Shown here piece after piece: positions 9,078-18,774 of a stretch of 64,000 nucleotides of DNA. The translations under genes and the position numbers were made by a program. Each line of letters begins with the position of its first letter. The stretch's first letter is position 1. The stretch lies in assembly GCA_045636025.1 (NCBI GenBank), contig JAZTWP010000056.1, positions 1-64,000 of the forward strand, given 5' to 3'. The notes beneath the pieces are model-generated. The model did no database searches and had not been told where the DNA came from. It saw only the letters and a list, made by a program, of their open reading frames with translations. The DNA comes from UBA1081 sp045636025. GTDB taxonomy: Bacteria; Bacillota; Clostridia; Oscillospirales; Acutalibacteraceae.

Positions 9078-10229
9078 ATGAAAAAGATTATTTCTGTTTT
9101 TCTTTCAGTAGTTATGCTTTGCTGTGTAATGGTTCCTTTTGCATCAGCAACACCTGCTGAAGATGCAAAACTTCAGTTTAACGAAGACGGTACATTCAAG
9201 ATTATGAATCTTGCAGACATTCAGGATGATGCTCTTATGCTCAGCATTACAGCTGAATATATTGATGCTGCTGTTGCTGCAGAACAGCCTGACCTTATTA
9301 TCCTCACAGGTGATAACATTGCAGGTCACATTACACCTAATGCAGAAAAAAGCGCAAAAGCTATCAGAAACGTTATGAACATCCTTGAACCTTACGGCAT
9401 TCCCGTTGCTATTGTTTTCGGCAACCATGATGACGATGGCGGCAGAATGAGCAAGGAAGACCAGATGAAGGTTTATGAAGAATACAGCTGCTTTATCGGT
9501 ATGGACGAAGGTGAAGAAATCGATGGCGTAGGTACATACAATGTGCCCATCTTCTCATCAACAGATGCTGATGATATCGTTTTCAACTGCTGGCTCTTTG
9601 ACTCAGGCAGCTATGATGAAAACGGCGGATATGACCACGTAAAGCAGAGTCAGCTTGATTGGTACAAGGCTAAGTCAGCTGAACTCAAGGCTGCAAACGG
9701 TGGTGAAGTTGTTCCTTCAATCGCTTTCCAGCACATCATTGTTCCCGAAATTTTTGAAGCACTTGAAGAAGTTCCTTCAAATGTTGACGGTGCAATCAAC
9801 AAGAACGGCAAGTTCTATATTCTTCCCGAAACAGCAGCAGAAGGCAGCTTTTTGGGTGAACCTCCCTGTCCCTCTGCAACAAACGGTGGTGAGTTCGATG
9901 CTTTCCTTGAAGGCGGAGATGTTCTCGGTATCGTTACAGGTCACGACCATTCAAATTCATTTATTGTTCCTTACAAGGGCATTGACCTTATCAATTCTCC
10001 CACTTGCGGTTTCCAGTCATATGGTATGACAGAAGTCAGAGGTATCAGAATGTTCACTCTCAATGAGTCTGCTCCCGCTGAATACGAAACATATCTTGTT
10101 TCATACGCTGATCTTTTTGCAGATGATGCATTCGCAATGTTCAAGCATGATTTCTTTGCTTTCTTCAGCAATTTTATTGCAATATTCAGTTCATTCTTCG
10201 GCAGCCTCAGCGGTATGTTCGGTATCTGA
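9078..10229 (+). CDS. secreted calcineurin-like metallophosphoesterase
   Basis: A 383-residue exported phosphoesterase. The first 25 residues form a signal peptide with a likely cut after ASA. The metal-site motifs appear in order: LADIQ (the usual D-x-H with Gln in place of His), LTGDN, GNHDDDG, FQHIIVPE and GHDHSN. It should cleave a phosphoester outside the membrane; the substrate is unknown. The Gln at the first motif is also seen in some family members and may change metal preference. I chose ATG 9078, which has CGGAGGG 8 nt upstream and starts the signal peptide, over an upstream start at 8994 that would bury it. Confidence 0.85.
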   Translation: MKKIISVFLSVVMLCCVMVPFASATPAEDAKLQFNEDGTFKIMNLADIQDDALMLSITAEYIDAAVAAEQPDLIILTGDNIAGHITPNAEKSAKAIRNVMNILEPYGIPVAIVFGNHDDDGGRMSKEDQMKVYEEYSCFIGMDEGEEIDGVGTYNVPIFSSTDADDIVFNCWLFDSGSYDENGGYDHVKQSQLDWYKAKSAELKAANGGEVVPSIAFQHIIVPEIFEALEEVPSNVDGAINKNGKFYILPETAAEGSFLGEPPCPSATNGGEFDAFLEGGDVLGIVTGHDHSNSFIVPYKGIDLINSPTCGFQSYGMTEVRGIRMFTLNESAPAEYETYLVSYADLFADDAFAMFKHDFFAFFSNFIAIFSSFFGSLSGMFGI

Positions 10230-10269
10230 TAAATCAATTATAATACAGTCTTTTGCGGACTGATGAATG

Positions 10270-10308
10270 CCGTGCTTTGCAACCTCGCAAGGCACGGTAA
10301 TTTTTTTT
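10270..10308 (+). terminator. intrinsic terminator after the phosphoesterase gene
   Basis: Stem CCGTGC-TTTGC with GCAAG-GCACGG (11 bp, one wobble), then eight T residues. Confidence 0.9.
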
Positions 10309-10309
10309 C

Positions 10310-10338
10310 TTGAAAAAATATCGGAAAAGTTGTATAAT
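10310..10338 (+). promoter_or_regulatory. promoter for the 10360 gene
   Basis: TTGAAA (10310-10315) and TATAAT (10333-10338), 17-nt spacer, directly after the preceding terminator. Confidence 0.75.
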
Positions 10339-10359
10339 CAATAAAAAGGAGTGAGTTTT

Positions 10360-11133
10360 ATGAATAAAGCAAAGGCAATGTTTGCCGCAGGTGTAATTGT
10401 TGTGGTTGCGGCGGCTTCAGGTGCATTATGGTATCTTAACGAAAACGGAAAACTCGGCAACGATGCTGATGAAATTGAGAATGCTTCCGCTTATGTGCAG
10501 GAAGAGGATGATTATCAGCCCGATAAAGAAGATAAAGATTATGACGATAATGATAATCAGCAGAATGACGGCTCTGATAATGAAGAAAAAACAACATCTG
10601 CATCAGGTGTTGAAACTCCCGATTATGATGTAAATAAAAAAGACGATGTTGATGAAATGCTTTCTGCTTGTGCGAAGTTCTATTTTGCCGAGGATAAGGG
10701 CGTTTTTGACAAGAGTAATTACTCCGATTATGACCTGATGCGTTTTGCATTTATGTTTGTAAAGACAAATAGCAGAGATGTTGTTGCGGAAATGAACCGT
10801 GATGACAGTGTAGGCTGTTATATGGGTGTACCTTACGGATCTGTGAATTCTGTTATTGAAGAACTCTTCGGTATCACAATAGAGAGAGAAAGTATTTATA
10901 CCGAAAACGACTATGAATTCTTTATGTATGAAGACGGCTATTTCTACACTCCTGCCGCAGACGGTGTAGGTTTTACAAACACCTGCGAGATTGATTCGTT
11001 TGACATAAACGGTGATATGTGGACAGTCCAGTTCACAATCTATGACGGCAGTACAAAGTACGCAACGGGCGAAGCCAGGGTCAGAGATACAGAAACCGGT
11101 ATGAAGGTTGAATATTACAGAGTCTATCTGTAA
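10360..11133 (+). CDS. membrane-anchored acidic protein of unknown function
   Basis: A 257-residue protein with one N-terminal membrane segment (about residues 5-22), followed by a linker of about 60 residues that is mostly Asp, Glu, Asn and Gln, then a C-terminal domain of about 150 residues. The topology should place the bulk outside the cell. The C-terminal domain alternates beta-prone and helical segments but matches no family I recognise. ATG 10360 was chosen because AAGGAG lies upstream, while the alternative GTG at 10351 abuts it. It is a single-gene unit. Confidence 0.7.
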   Translation: MNKAKAMFAAGVIVVVAAASGALWYLNENGKLGNDADEIENASAYVQEEDDYQPDKEDKDYDDNDNQQNDGSDNEEKTTSASGVETPDYDVNKKDDVDEMLSACAKFYFAEDKGVFDKSNYSDYDLMRFAFMFVKTNSRDVVAEMNRDDSVGCYMGVPYGSVNSVIEELFGITIERESIYTENDYEFFMYEDGYFYTPAADGVGFTNTCEIDSFDINGDMWTVQFTIYDGSTKYATGEARVRDTETGMKVEYYRVYL

Positions 11134-11346
11134 AAAAGCGGCAATGCAGAAGTTTTTTGAATGCAGAACGGAAAAATTTTCTTATTTTTGTTAATATTAA
11201 CGGATAAAAAAGAATTAAAAACACTTGATTTACAGAAGTTGATATGTTATTATAATAACGTTCTTGTATTCTTTTTTCACAAAGCAAGAAAAATAACCGG
11301 TTGTTATTTGATTTATAACCGTAAAAAATCAAGGAGGAATTTTATC

Positions 11347-11736
11347 ATGACTAAGAATTTTAAGTCACTTATCTGCTGTATTCTTGCTCTCCTTTTTGTT
11401 TCAGGTACAGTAATCGCAGTTTTTGCTGACAGCACTGACCTTTTCGCAAAGGTAGCAGAAGAAGTTTCAACAGACGTAGAAGTTGAATCAGAAGAAGCAT
11501 CAGAAGACGCTGAAGTTGTTATCAGACTTGGTGACGTTAACTTTGACGGCAGAATCACAGCTGCAGACGCTCGTCTTGCACTTCGTTTCTCAGCTCAGGT
11601 TCAGGTTCCCACAGCTGATGAATACATCGCTGCAAACGTTATCGTTGATGAATCTATCAAGGCTGCAGACGCAAGACTCATCCTCAGATGTTCAGCACAG
11701 CTTGTTGATGAATCAGCATTCGGCGTAGCTGCATAA
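11347..11736 (+). CDS. secreted dockerin-only protein
   Basis: A 129-residue exported protein consisting of a signal peptide (to about residue 28), an acidic Glu/Ser/Val-rich spacer and a type I dockerin. The first dockerin repeat (GDVNFDGRITAADARLALR) has the full calcium-loop pattern D-x-N-x-D-G-x-I-x-x-x-D. The second (NVIVDESIKAADARLIL) keeps the helix but has Ile at loop position 3, so calcium binding there is doubtful. There is no catalytic or binding module. AAGGAGG lies 8-9 nt before the ATG; longer upstream starts would bury the signal peptide. By family logic it should bind a cohesin; its function is unknown. Confidence 0.85.
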   Translation: MTKNFKSLICCILALLFVSGTVIAVFADSTDLFAKVAEEVSTDVEVESEEASEDAEVVIRLGDVNFDGRITAADARLALRFSAQVQVPTADEYIAANVIVDESIKAADARLILRCSAQLVDESAFGVAA

Positions 11737-11754
11737 TTAAAAAAAGATTTTTGG

Positions 11755-11784
11755 CAGAGCAGTTTTTACTGCTCTGTTTTTTTT
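11755..11784 (+). terminator. intrinsic terminator after the dockerin gene
   Basis: Perfect 9-bp stem CAGAGCAGT/ACTGCTCTG, 4-nt loop, eight T residues. Confidence 0.92.
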
Positions 11785-11848
11785 ATTTCTTTTATATTTC
11801 TTTATTGAATATTTCACAAAAAATATTTGGTGTATTTGAAAATTATTG

Positions 11849-11877
11849 TTGCAATTTGCACTCTTATATGTTAGAAT
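11849..11877 (+). promoter_or_regulatory. promoter for the GPH symporter
   Basis: TTGCAA (11849-11854) and TAGAAT (11872-11877) with a 17-nt spacer. Confidence 0.6.
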
Positions 11878-11921
11878 AGCCGTATTAATATATATATAAT
11901 TATGTAATGGAGGTAGTTGTT

Positions 11922-13496
11922 TTGGCGGACTCCAACAAGTCTACACAGACAGAGGTAACCGAAGAGCTTAACACCGGTTACGTCTATGAAAACAGAAGAT
12001 ACGTCGGCACCAAAGAAACAGTTGGTTTCGTTCTCTGGGACGCAGCGCAGAGCTTTAACATCAACAAGTATTCTGACCGATTTATCACCAATATCGTTCA
12101 GGTTGACCTTTCACTTCAGATGATTGAACAGGCAATCAACGGTGTATGGGATATCGTTAATGATATCTTTATGGGTGCAATTGTTGATAAAACCCGTACA
12201 AGATGGGGTAAGTTCAGACCTTATCTTCTTGCACTTGCTATTCCCGGTCTTATCGGTACATGTCTTTACTGGTTACTGCCTGTTATGTTTGCAGGCAGAA
12301 CCTCAATGGATATGACAAAGTTCGTGTTCTATGTTCTTCTTGCTTTTGTTCGTGAAGGTATCGGTACTTTCCAGAATATTGCACGAAACGGTCTGCTATC
12401 GACCATAACGCCGCATCCTGTTGACCGAACCCGATTGATTACCATTGCTAACTTCGCATCAGGTACATTCGGTGAAAAACTCCCCGAGCAGATTATGACT
12501 GTTATTCTTGACCTTATCGATAACAGCGTATTCAAGGGCGGAAGCAAAAAGAGTATGTATCTTGCTTCTTTCGTCGGAATGGGTCTTTTCACAAACTTTG
12601 TTGCCAGCGGTATGTCTTTCTGGTTCTTCTCAAACTCAAAAGAACGAATCATGCAGTCTGTTGAATCACCGAGTATCACTCAGGGTATGAAGTCGATTAT
12701 CAACAACAAGCCTATGCTTCTTCTAACACTCAGCGGATTCCTTTCAAGTTTCGGTATCGGCGGCAGTAAGAGTGACTACTACATAGACGTTCTTCACCTT
12801 GCATCAATGACAATGATTACAGGTATTGCTGCAGCACCTGTCAGCCCCGCATCATATGCTTATGTTCCCTGGTTGCGCAGACACTTCTCCAGTAAATTCC
12901 TTTATATCTCAACAAACTACATTTCAAACTTCCTCAATGTCTTCGTATTCGGTATCGGCTGTATCGGTATGAACTGGAAGACAAAGAAAAACGGTATCTA
13001 CCAGAGCACAATCGGTATGCTTATCGTAATGAGTATTTACGAACTTGTATGGACTCTCTTCTACGGAGCACGTTCAGTTATCGGTACAGAAATGTTCAAC
13101 GAAGCAATGGACTACTGCGAATGGAAGAACGGTTACAGAACAGAGGCTATGACTTCTGTTGCAAAGGACATTGTAACAAAAGTTTCTGCAAAGTTCTCTT
13201 CACTTATCAGTACAGGTCTCAAGAAGCTTGTTAATTACGACCAGAACGCTTACGTTTCAGGCAGAGAACAGACAGACAGTGTTAAGTTCTATATGTTTGC
13301 AATGTTTACAATCGTTCCCGCACTTACAGGTTCTCTCGGTGTTATTCCCATGCTCTTCTATGACCTTGAAGGTAAGAAGAAAGAGATTATGTATGCAGAA
13401 CTTCTTGCAAGACGTGCAGAGCTTCAGAAAGCTGCTGACTCAGGTGACACAGAAGCACTTGCAAGAGCTGCTAAAGCTCAGAAAGAAAAAATCTAA
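11922..13496 (+). CDS. MFS transporter of the GPH (glycoside/hexuronide:cation symporter) type
   Basis: A 524-residue multi-pass membrane protein. The segment DIFMGAIVDKTRTRWGKFRP matches the loop 2-3 signature of the glycoside-pentoside-hexuronide:cation symporter family (melibiose carrier type). A long central region and a Lys/Glu/Ala-rich cytoplasmic C-terminus follow. TTG 11922 was chosen because GGAGGT lies 7 nt upstream; the ATG at 11907 overlaps that site. It probably imports a sugar or glycoside with a cation, but no glycosidase or sugar-catabolic gene is adjacent, so the substrate is open. Confidence 0.82.
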   Translation: MADSNKSTQTEVTEELNTGYVYENRRYVGTKETVGFVLWDAAQSFNINKYSDRFITNIVQVDLSLQMIEQAINGVWDIVNDIFMGAIVDKTRTRWGKFRPYLLALAIPGLIGTCLYWLLPVMFAGRTSMDMTKFVFYVLLAFVREGIGTFQNIARNGLLSTITPHPVDRTRLITIANFASGTFGEKLPEQIMTVILDLIDNSVFKGGSKKSMYLASFVGMGLFTNFVASGMSFWFFSNSKERIMQSVESPSITQGMKSIINNKPMLLLTLSGFLSSFGIGGSKSDYYIDVLHLASMTMITGIAAAPVSPASYAYVPWLRRHFSSKFLYISTNYISNFLNVFVFGIGCIGMNWKTKKNGIYQSTIGMLIVMSIYELVWTLFYGARSVIGTEMFNEAMDYCEWKNGYRTEAMTSVAKDIVTKVSAKFSSLISTGLKKLVNYDQNAYVSGREQTDSVKFYMFAMFTIVPALTGSLGVIPMLFYDLEGKKKEIMYAELLARRAELQKAADSGDTEALARAAKAQKEKI

Positions 13497-13507
13497 AATA
13501 AAAAATC

Positions 13508-13547
13508 AGGCGTTGTACTCGGTCGAGCACAGCGCCTTTTGTTTTGG
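13508..13547 (+). terminator. intrinsic terminator after the GPH symporter
   Basis: Long imperfect stem (AGGCGTTGT-A-CTCG with CGAG-C-ACAGCGCCT) followed by TTTTGTTTTGG. Confidence 0.8.
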
Positions 13548-13552
13548 TTTTA

Positions 13553-15439
13553 TTAAATAATTTCATTCATAAAAGTGGATGCGCCTTTGCGTCTGCCGTA
13601 CCATACGGTGAATTTTGCAAAGTCGTGCCACGAGTCAAAAGTTTTGTCCTGACAGAAAGCGTATGAAGTTTCTTTCTTTTCGGGGCTTACTTTTTTGCCC
13701 TGCATAAGAAGTGAAAAATATGTATGCAGGTCATATTTCAGAGTGAAATCGTAATGTTTTCTGAAAGGTGTTTTCAGGATGTTGTCCTGATACTTTTCTA
13801 TTTCTGTGAAAATCTCTTCATCAATGCCGAAGCTTCTGATAAAGGGCATAATGCTCTTTTTGTATTCATCATAATTCTTTATGCATTCGATGAAAGCACC
13901 CTCTTCAAAGAACCAGATGATATTGCCCAGCTCTTCGTTGTAGTAATTCCATTCGCCGTCGGCTGAATTTTCATACTTATATCTGAAAGATGTGAAAACA
14001 GAATGAAGAAAACCTGTGTCGGTATTCATTATATAATCGAGAAGAGAAGAATAGAAGTCATAATATGACACATTTTTCTCATTCCTGAGATAAAGGGCAA
14101 AGCATCTGAGAAGACCGAGTGAGTGGAATGCCTGAAGACAGACTGAAAACATATTTGTATCTACCCAGTCGGTACGGCTCATTGTTGAAGTTGAACGGAT
14201 GATGTTTGAGTATTCTTCAACTTCTTCTTTTATGTCGTTTGCGGAGTGGATGTGGTTGAATTTTACCCTTGAAACTTCAATATCATACTTTTCAAGCATA
14301 TCTTTTTTGCCAAGAGGGGAGTTGGGAAGCACTTCGCAGTAGTAAACACTCACGGAGTTGTGCTGACCGTGGTCAAGAAGTGTGCACAGACCCTTGCAGA
14401 ATGAATCTTTTGTTTCACCCGGCAGACCGAGAATCAGCTCCGAGTAGGAGGGAATACCTGCTTCGTTGTATTTTTTCAGCAGGTCTGAAAAATACTCCAT
14501 TGAGAGATTCTTTCTGCCTATGTTTTCGAGTACTTCTGATGAGAGTGACTGATAAGCAAGCGTTGCTCCCTTATCCATACCGTATTCGTTGAGTTTGCGG
14601 CACATTCTGAAAACTCTGTCGTTGCTGTTTTTTGTGTAGCAGCAGCGGAAAACATCGGGATAGCCCGTGGCTTTTTTGTATGAAATGAGAGTTTCAATAA
14701 TCTCTTCATCACGCTCAAACAGACCGAAGTTTGCATCAGCGCAGAAGATGTATTCTATTTTGTGGTCAGAGAGCCACTTTATCTCTGCATTTACTTTTTC
14801 AATGGGGAACTGACGCACATTCTTTTTTGCACACCAGTCACAATATGCGCAACTGAAGGGGCAACCTCTGTTTGTTTCAAGCACAGAGAGGAAATCCGTG
14901 TCGGGGTCGTTGTCAATAACCTCGTCGAGAGTGCCGTCAAGGAAAGGTGAGGGGTAGTGTGAAATATCTTCATAAAAGACTTCTTCTGTCTTTACGATTT
15001 CACCGTTTTTTCTGTAGTATATGTTGGGGCAATCGTCGAAACTTTCTGCCGTGAGAAGAGTTGCAAATGTTTCTTCGCCTTCACCCGTCATAACAATGTC
15101 AATATAATCTTCTGTTTTGAGCATTGAACCGTCTTCCGCCGCATTATGACCGCCGAAAACGATGATGCATCCGGGATATTTCTCTTTAACGGCTTTTGCA
15201 AGAGCTTTGTTGAAGTTTGTGTTCCACAGATAGCAGGAAAAGCCTACCATATACGGAGAATCAAGAGATTCAACAATGTCTGCAAGCTTGTCCCTTTTAT
15301 AAATCGGCTTGGGGAAAGAGTATTTTTCTGTTATTGCAGGAATGCTTTTGCAGTAGGAAATGATACAACCCACGCTGTAGGGCAGATAGACCGATTTGTC
15401 AAAGGAAAAACCCACCTGAACCATATAAATGTTTTTCAT
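13553..15439 (-). CDS. B12-binding-domain radical SAM protein (minus-strand copy)
   Basis: A 628-residue cytoplasmic enzyme. Residues 1-150 resemble a cobalamin-binding Rossmann domain (VGFSCYLWN, IIVFGGHNA). The radical SAM core begins at NRGCPFSCAYCDW, giving the C-x3-C-x2-C motif for the 4Fe-4S cluster. LGLPGET is a typical later core motif. The C-terminal 200 residues have no module I recognise but are shared with the divergent paralogue at 15555. ATG 15439 was chosen with AAGGTGAG 5 nt upstream. Members of this class often methylate unreactive carbons or act in RiPP and lipid chemistry; no precursor peptide was seen here, so the substrate is unknown. Confidence 0.85.
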   Translation of the reverse strand: MKNIYMVQVGFSFDKSVYLPYSVGCIISYCKSIPAITEKYSFPKPIYKRDKLADIVESLDSPYMVGFSCYLWNTNFNKALAKAVKEKYPGCIIVFGGHNAAEDGSMLKTEDYIDIVMTGEGEETFATLLTAESFDDCPNIYYRKNGEIVKTEEVFYEDISHYPSPFLDGTLDEVIDNDPDTDFLSVLETNRGCPFSCAYCDWCAKKNVRQFPIEKVNAEIKWLSDHKIEYIFCADANFGLFERDEEIIETLISYKKATGYPDVFRCCYTKNSNDRVFRMCRKLNEYGMDKGATLAYQSLSSEVLENIGRKNLSMEYFSDLLKKYNEAGIPSYSELILGLPGETKDSFCKGLCTLLDHGQHNSVSVYYCEVLPNSPLGKKDMLEKYDIEVSRVKFNHIHSANDIKEEVEEYSNIIRSTSTMSRTDWVDTNMFSVCLQAFHSLGLLRCFALYLRNEKNVSYYDFYSSLLDYIMNTDTGFLHSVFTSFRYKYENSADGEWNYYNEELGNIIWFFEEGAFIECIKNYDEYKKSIMPFIRSFGIDEEIFTEIEKYQDNILKTPFRKHYDFTLKYDLHTYFSLLMQGKKVSPEKKETSYAFCQDKTFDSWHDFAKFTVWYGRRKGASTFMNEII

Positions 15440-15453
15440 CAATGCTCACCTTA

Positions 15454-15544
15454 CTTTCAATAGTATATTATATATTATTATTAAAATTTTTTCAACAGTT
15501 GTTTGACATAAAGGTTCTTATATGATACAATTTACTGTTGAAAA
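15454..15544. promoter_or_regulatory. divergent promoters flanked by an 11-bp inverted repeat
   Basis: Two promoters lie back to back. Plus strand: TTGACA (15503-15508), 17 nt, TACAAT (15526-15531). Minus strand: TTGAAA (15490-15495), 17 nt, TATAAT (15467-15472). A perfect 11-bp inverted repeat (15489-15499 and 15534-15544, core CAACAGT/ACTGTTG) encloses the plus-strand promoter. The left arm contains the minus-strand -35. A related ACTATTGAAAG element (minus strand, 15454-15464) follows the minus-strand -10. This looks like operator architecture coordinating both genes. Confidence 0.7.
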
Positions 15545-15554
15545 GAGGGATTTC

Positions 15555-17483
15555 ATGAAGAACATTTATCTTGTTCAGGTTTCCACCGTTTATGGTGAGG
15601 GCGAAAAGAAAAATGCATATCTTCCTTATGCGGCAGGTTGTATTGCTGCTTATTCGTGGGCAGATGAAAAAGTAAGGGCTGAGTATAAACTCGGCAAGTT
15701 TGTCTATACCCGTGAAAATATTGAAAAGGCAGTTGAAAAGCTCGATAATCCTTATCTTGTGGGTTTTTCATGTTACATATGGAATATTGAATACAATATT
15801 GCTTTTTCAAAAGTGCTGAAAGAGAAATATCCCGATTGTATAACTGTTTTCGGCGGTCATCATATTGCGCCTGACAGTCATCAGCTCAGGGATATTCCCA
15901 CAGCGGATATTCTCATTCACGGAGGCGGAGAAGAAGCATTCAGAGAAATTCTTCTTGCCCTGGCGGAAAACAGACCGCTTGCTGAAGTTGACAACATCTC
16001 TTTCAGAGGCGAAAACGGTTTTGTGACAACAGAAAAGAAGAATCCCGAAACAACAGATTACCCGTCACCTTATCTTGAGGGGATTTTTGATAACATTCTC
16101 GATGACGGTATTTCATTCTCTGCTCTTCTTGAAACAAACAGAGGTTGTCCCAATCAGTGTGCATTCTGCGACTGGGGATTCCTTAAGTGCAAAGTAAGAC
16201 TTTTCCCTATGGAAAGGGTAAAGGCAGAGCTTGAGTGGATTGCAGATCATAAGATTGAATATGTTTACGGCTGTGATGCAAACTTCGGTCTGTTTAACCG
16301 TGACCTTGAGATTGCGGAATATATGGCTGAGCTTAAACAGAAAACAGGTTATCCGCAGAAATTCAAAGTCAATTTCACAAAGAATAAGTTTGATGTTGTG
16401 GGTGCTATCAGCAAACTCCTTGTTGATAACAATATGAGCAAGGCGCAGACTATTTCTCTGCAGAGCGTTTCTCCCGAGGTGCTTGAAATCATAGGCAGAA
16501 AAAATCTTGATATGGAGTATTATTCCGACCTTGTGAATTTTTACGCAAAAGAGAATATTCCCACTTATACGGAGCTTATCCTCGGTCTGCCAGGTGAAAC
16601 TTATGAAAGCTTTGCAAAGGGTATCTGCAAAGTGCTTGAAAGCGGTCAGCACAGCGCAATCAATGTATATCCCTGTGAGCTTATTCCCAATTCACTCCTG
16701 GGCAGTAAAGAATACATTGAAAAGTATCAGATAAAAACAGTACACAACAAGTTTATTCAGTATCACATCAATCCCGATACAATAAGTGAAGACATTGATG
16801 AATTTTCATCCCTTATCGTTTCCACAAGCACAATGAGTGTGAAAGACTGGGAGAAGACTTATCTCTTTGCCGTTACCGTGCAGGCGCTTCACGCACTCGG
16901 TCTTACAAGATACATTGCAGTGGCACTCAATAAGTGTAAAAACATAAGCTATTATGATTTCTATAACGGTTTTACCGAAAAGGCATTGGCTGACGGGGCT
17001 GAGGGCTTTATTCACATTCTGTGGACTTCATTCCGTGAGCATTTTTCGGCTGTTGCAAACAAAAACGGAGCTATCGGAATGATAGATGACCGTTTCGGAC
17101 ACATTATTTATGAACCTGATGAAATGCTTTTCTCAAAATGTCTTGCAGATGATGAGAAATTCTTTGCAGAGCTTCAGGATTATGTCAGGGAAATCTCAGG
17201 TGATGAAGAATTCACGGATGAAATCTTAAGATTCCAGAAATTCATTATGAACAAACCTGCAAAACAGAATGAAACAGCAGATTTTGCTTATGATTTCTCT
17301 TCATTTTTCAATGAATTTTTCAGCGGCAATGAAAATGTGACACCTGAGAAGAAAAATACAAAAATCAGCACAAAATGCTGTCTTGAAACTGCCGACTGGG
17401 CGGAATATGTCCGTGTAGCGGTGTGGTATTCAAGAAGAATGGCAAATTCAACTGTCTGCGAATTCAAGGCAGACGCAAAATAA
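15555..17483 (+). CDS. B12-binding-domain radical SAM protein (plus-strand copy)
   Basis: A 642-residue paralogue of the divergent neighbour. Residues 1-150 resemble a cobalamin-binding domain (VGFSCYIWN, ITVFGGHHI), followed by a radical SAM core with NRGCPNQCAFCDWG (C-x3-C-x2-C), LGLPGET, and the same C-terminal extension ending in a V-W-Y-x-R-R motif. ATG 15555 was chosen because AGAGGG lies just upstream and it aligns with the paralogue's start. It heads an operon: the Mrp-like ATPase begins 16 nt after its stop. Association with an Fe-S carrier suggests help in cluster loading. The reaction is unknown. Confidence 0.85.
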   Translation: MKNIYLVQVSTVYGEGEKKNAYLPYAAGCIAAYSWADEKVRAEYKLGKFVYTRENIEKAVEKLDNPYLVGFSCYIWNIEYNIAFSKVLKEKYPDCITVFGGHHIAPDSHQLRDIPTADILIHGGGEEAFREILLALAENRPLAEVDNISFRGENGFVTTEKKNPETTDYPSPYLEGIFDNILDDGISFSALLETNRGCPNQCAFCDWGFLKCKVRLFPMERVKAELEWIADHKIEYVYGCDANFGLFNRDLEIAEYMAELKQKTGYPQKFKVNFTKNKFDVVGAISKLLVDNNMSKAQTISLQSVSPEVLEIIGRKNLDMEYYSDLVNFYAKENIPTYTELILGLPGETYESFAKGICKVLESGQHSAINVYPCELIPNSLLGSKEYIEKYQIKTVHNKFIQYHINPDTISEDIDEFSSLIVSTSTMSVKDWEKTYLFAVTVQALHALGLTRYIAVALNKCKNISYYDFYNGFTEKALADGAEGFIHILWTSFREHFSAVANKNGAIGMIDDRFGHIIYEPDEMLFSKCLADDEKFFAELQDYVREISGDEEFTDEILRFQKFIMNKPAKQNETADFAYDFSSFFNEFFSGNENVTPEKKNTKISTKCCLETADWAEYVRVAVWYSRRMANSTVCEFKADAK

Positions 17484-17499
17484 ACGGAGGCAAATTAAA

Positions 17500-18321
<822 letters not shown>

Positions 18322-18774
18322 ATGAGTAAAAGAGAAGTTGCGATTGCTCTTTTTGAAGAGGGATTTAACTGTGCTCAGGCTGTTTCTGCTGCATTCTGCG
18401 AAGAAACAGGTATGACTAAAGATGCAATGGTGAAACTCTCTTCAGGTTTCGGCGGAGGCTTTGGCAGACTCCGTGAAGTCTGCGGCGCAGTAAGCGGTAT
18501 GGTTATTGTTTCAAATCTCCTTTACGGTTATGAATCACCTACAGACACAGAAACAAAAATGAATTACTACAAAGATATTCAGTCAATCATTCTTGAATTC
18601 AAAGAGAGAAACGGAGCTTATATCTGCAAAGAACTTCTGAATCTCCCTGAGAATGCAGAAAAGAGTCCCGTGCCTGAAAAAAGAACAACAGAGTATTATA
18701 AAAAGCGTCCCTGCAAGGAGCTTGTGGGTGAAGCAGCAGATATTCTTGAAAAATTCATTGCGGAGCATAATTGA
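18322..18774 (+). CDS. C_GCAxxG_C_C family protein
   Basis: A 150-residue cytoplasmic protein of the C_GCAxxG_C_C family. Visible hallmarks are FNCAQAV near the N-terminus, GFGGGFGRLREVCGAVSG in the middle, and further Cys residues at YICKEL and RPCKELV. The conserved Cys residues suggest a redox or metal-cluster role, but no activity is firmly established for the family. The ATG directly follows the mrp stop and its own stop overlaps the next start (TGATG), so the operon is translationally coupled. Confidence 0.88.
   Translation: MSKREVAIALFEEGFNCAQAVSAAFCEETGMTKDAMVKLSSGFGGGFGRLREVCGAVSGMVIVSNLLYGYESPTDTETKMNYYKDIQSIILEFKERNGAYICKELLNLPENAEKSPVPEKRTTEYYKKRPCKELVGEAADILEKFIAEHN

Noticed and set aside
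16113..16652. 179-codon minus-strand frame inside the radical SAM gene
   Set aside because: It lies entirely opposite a gene with clear motifs; it is a by-product of codon use on the coding strand.
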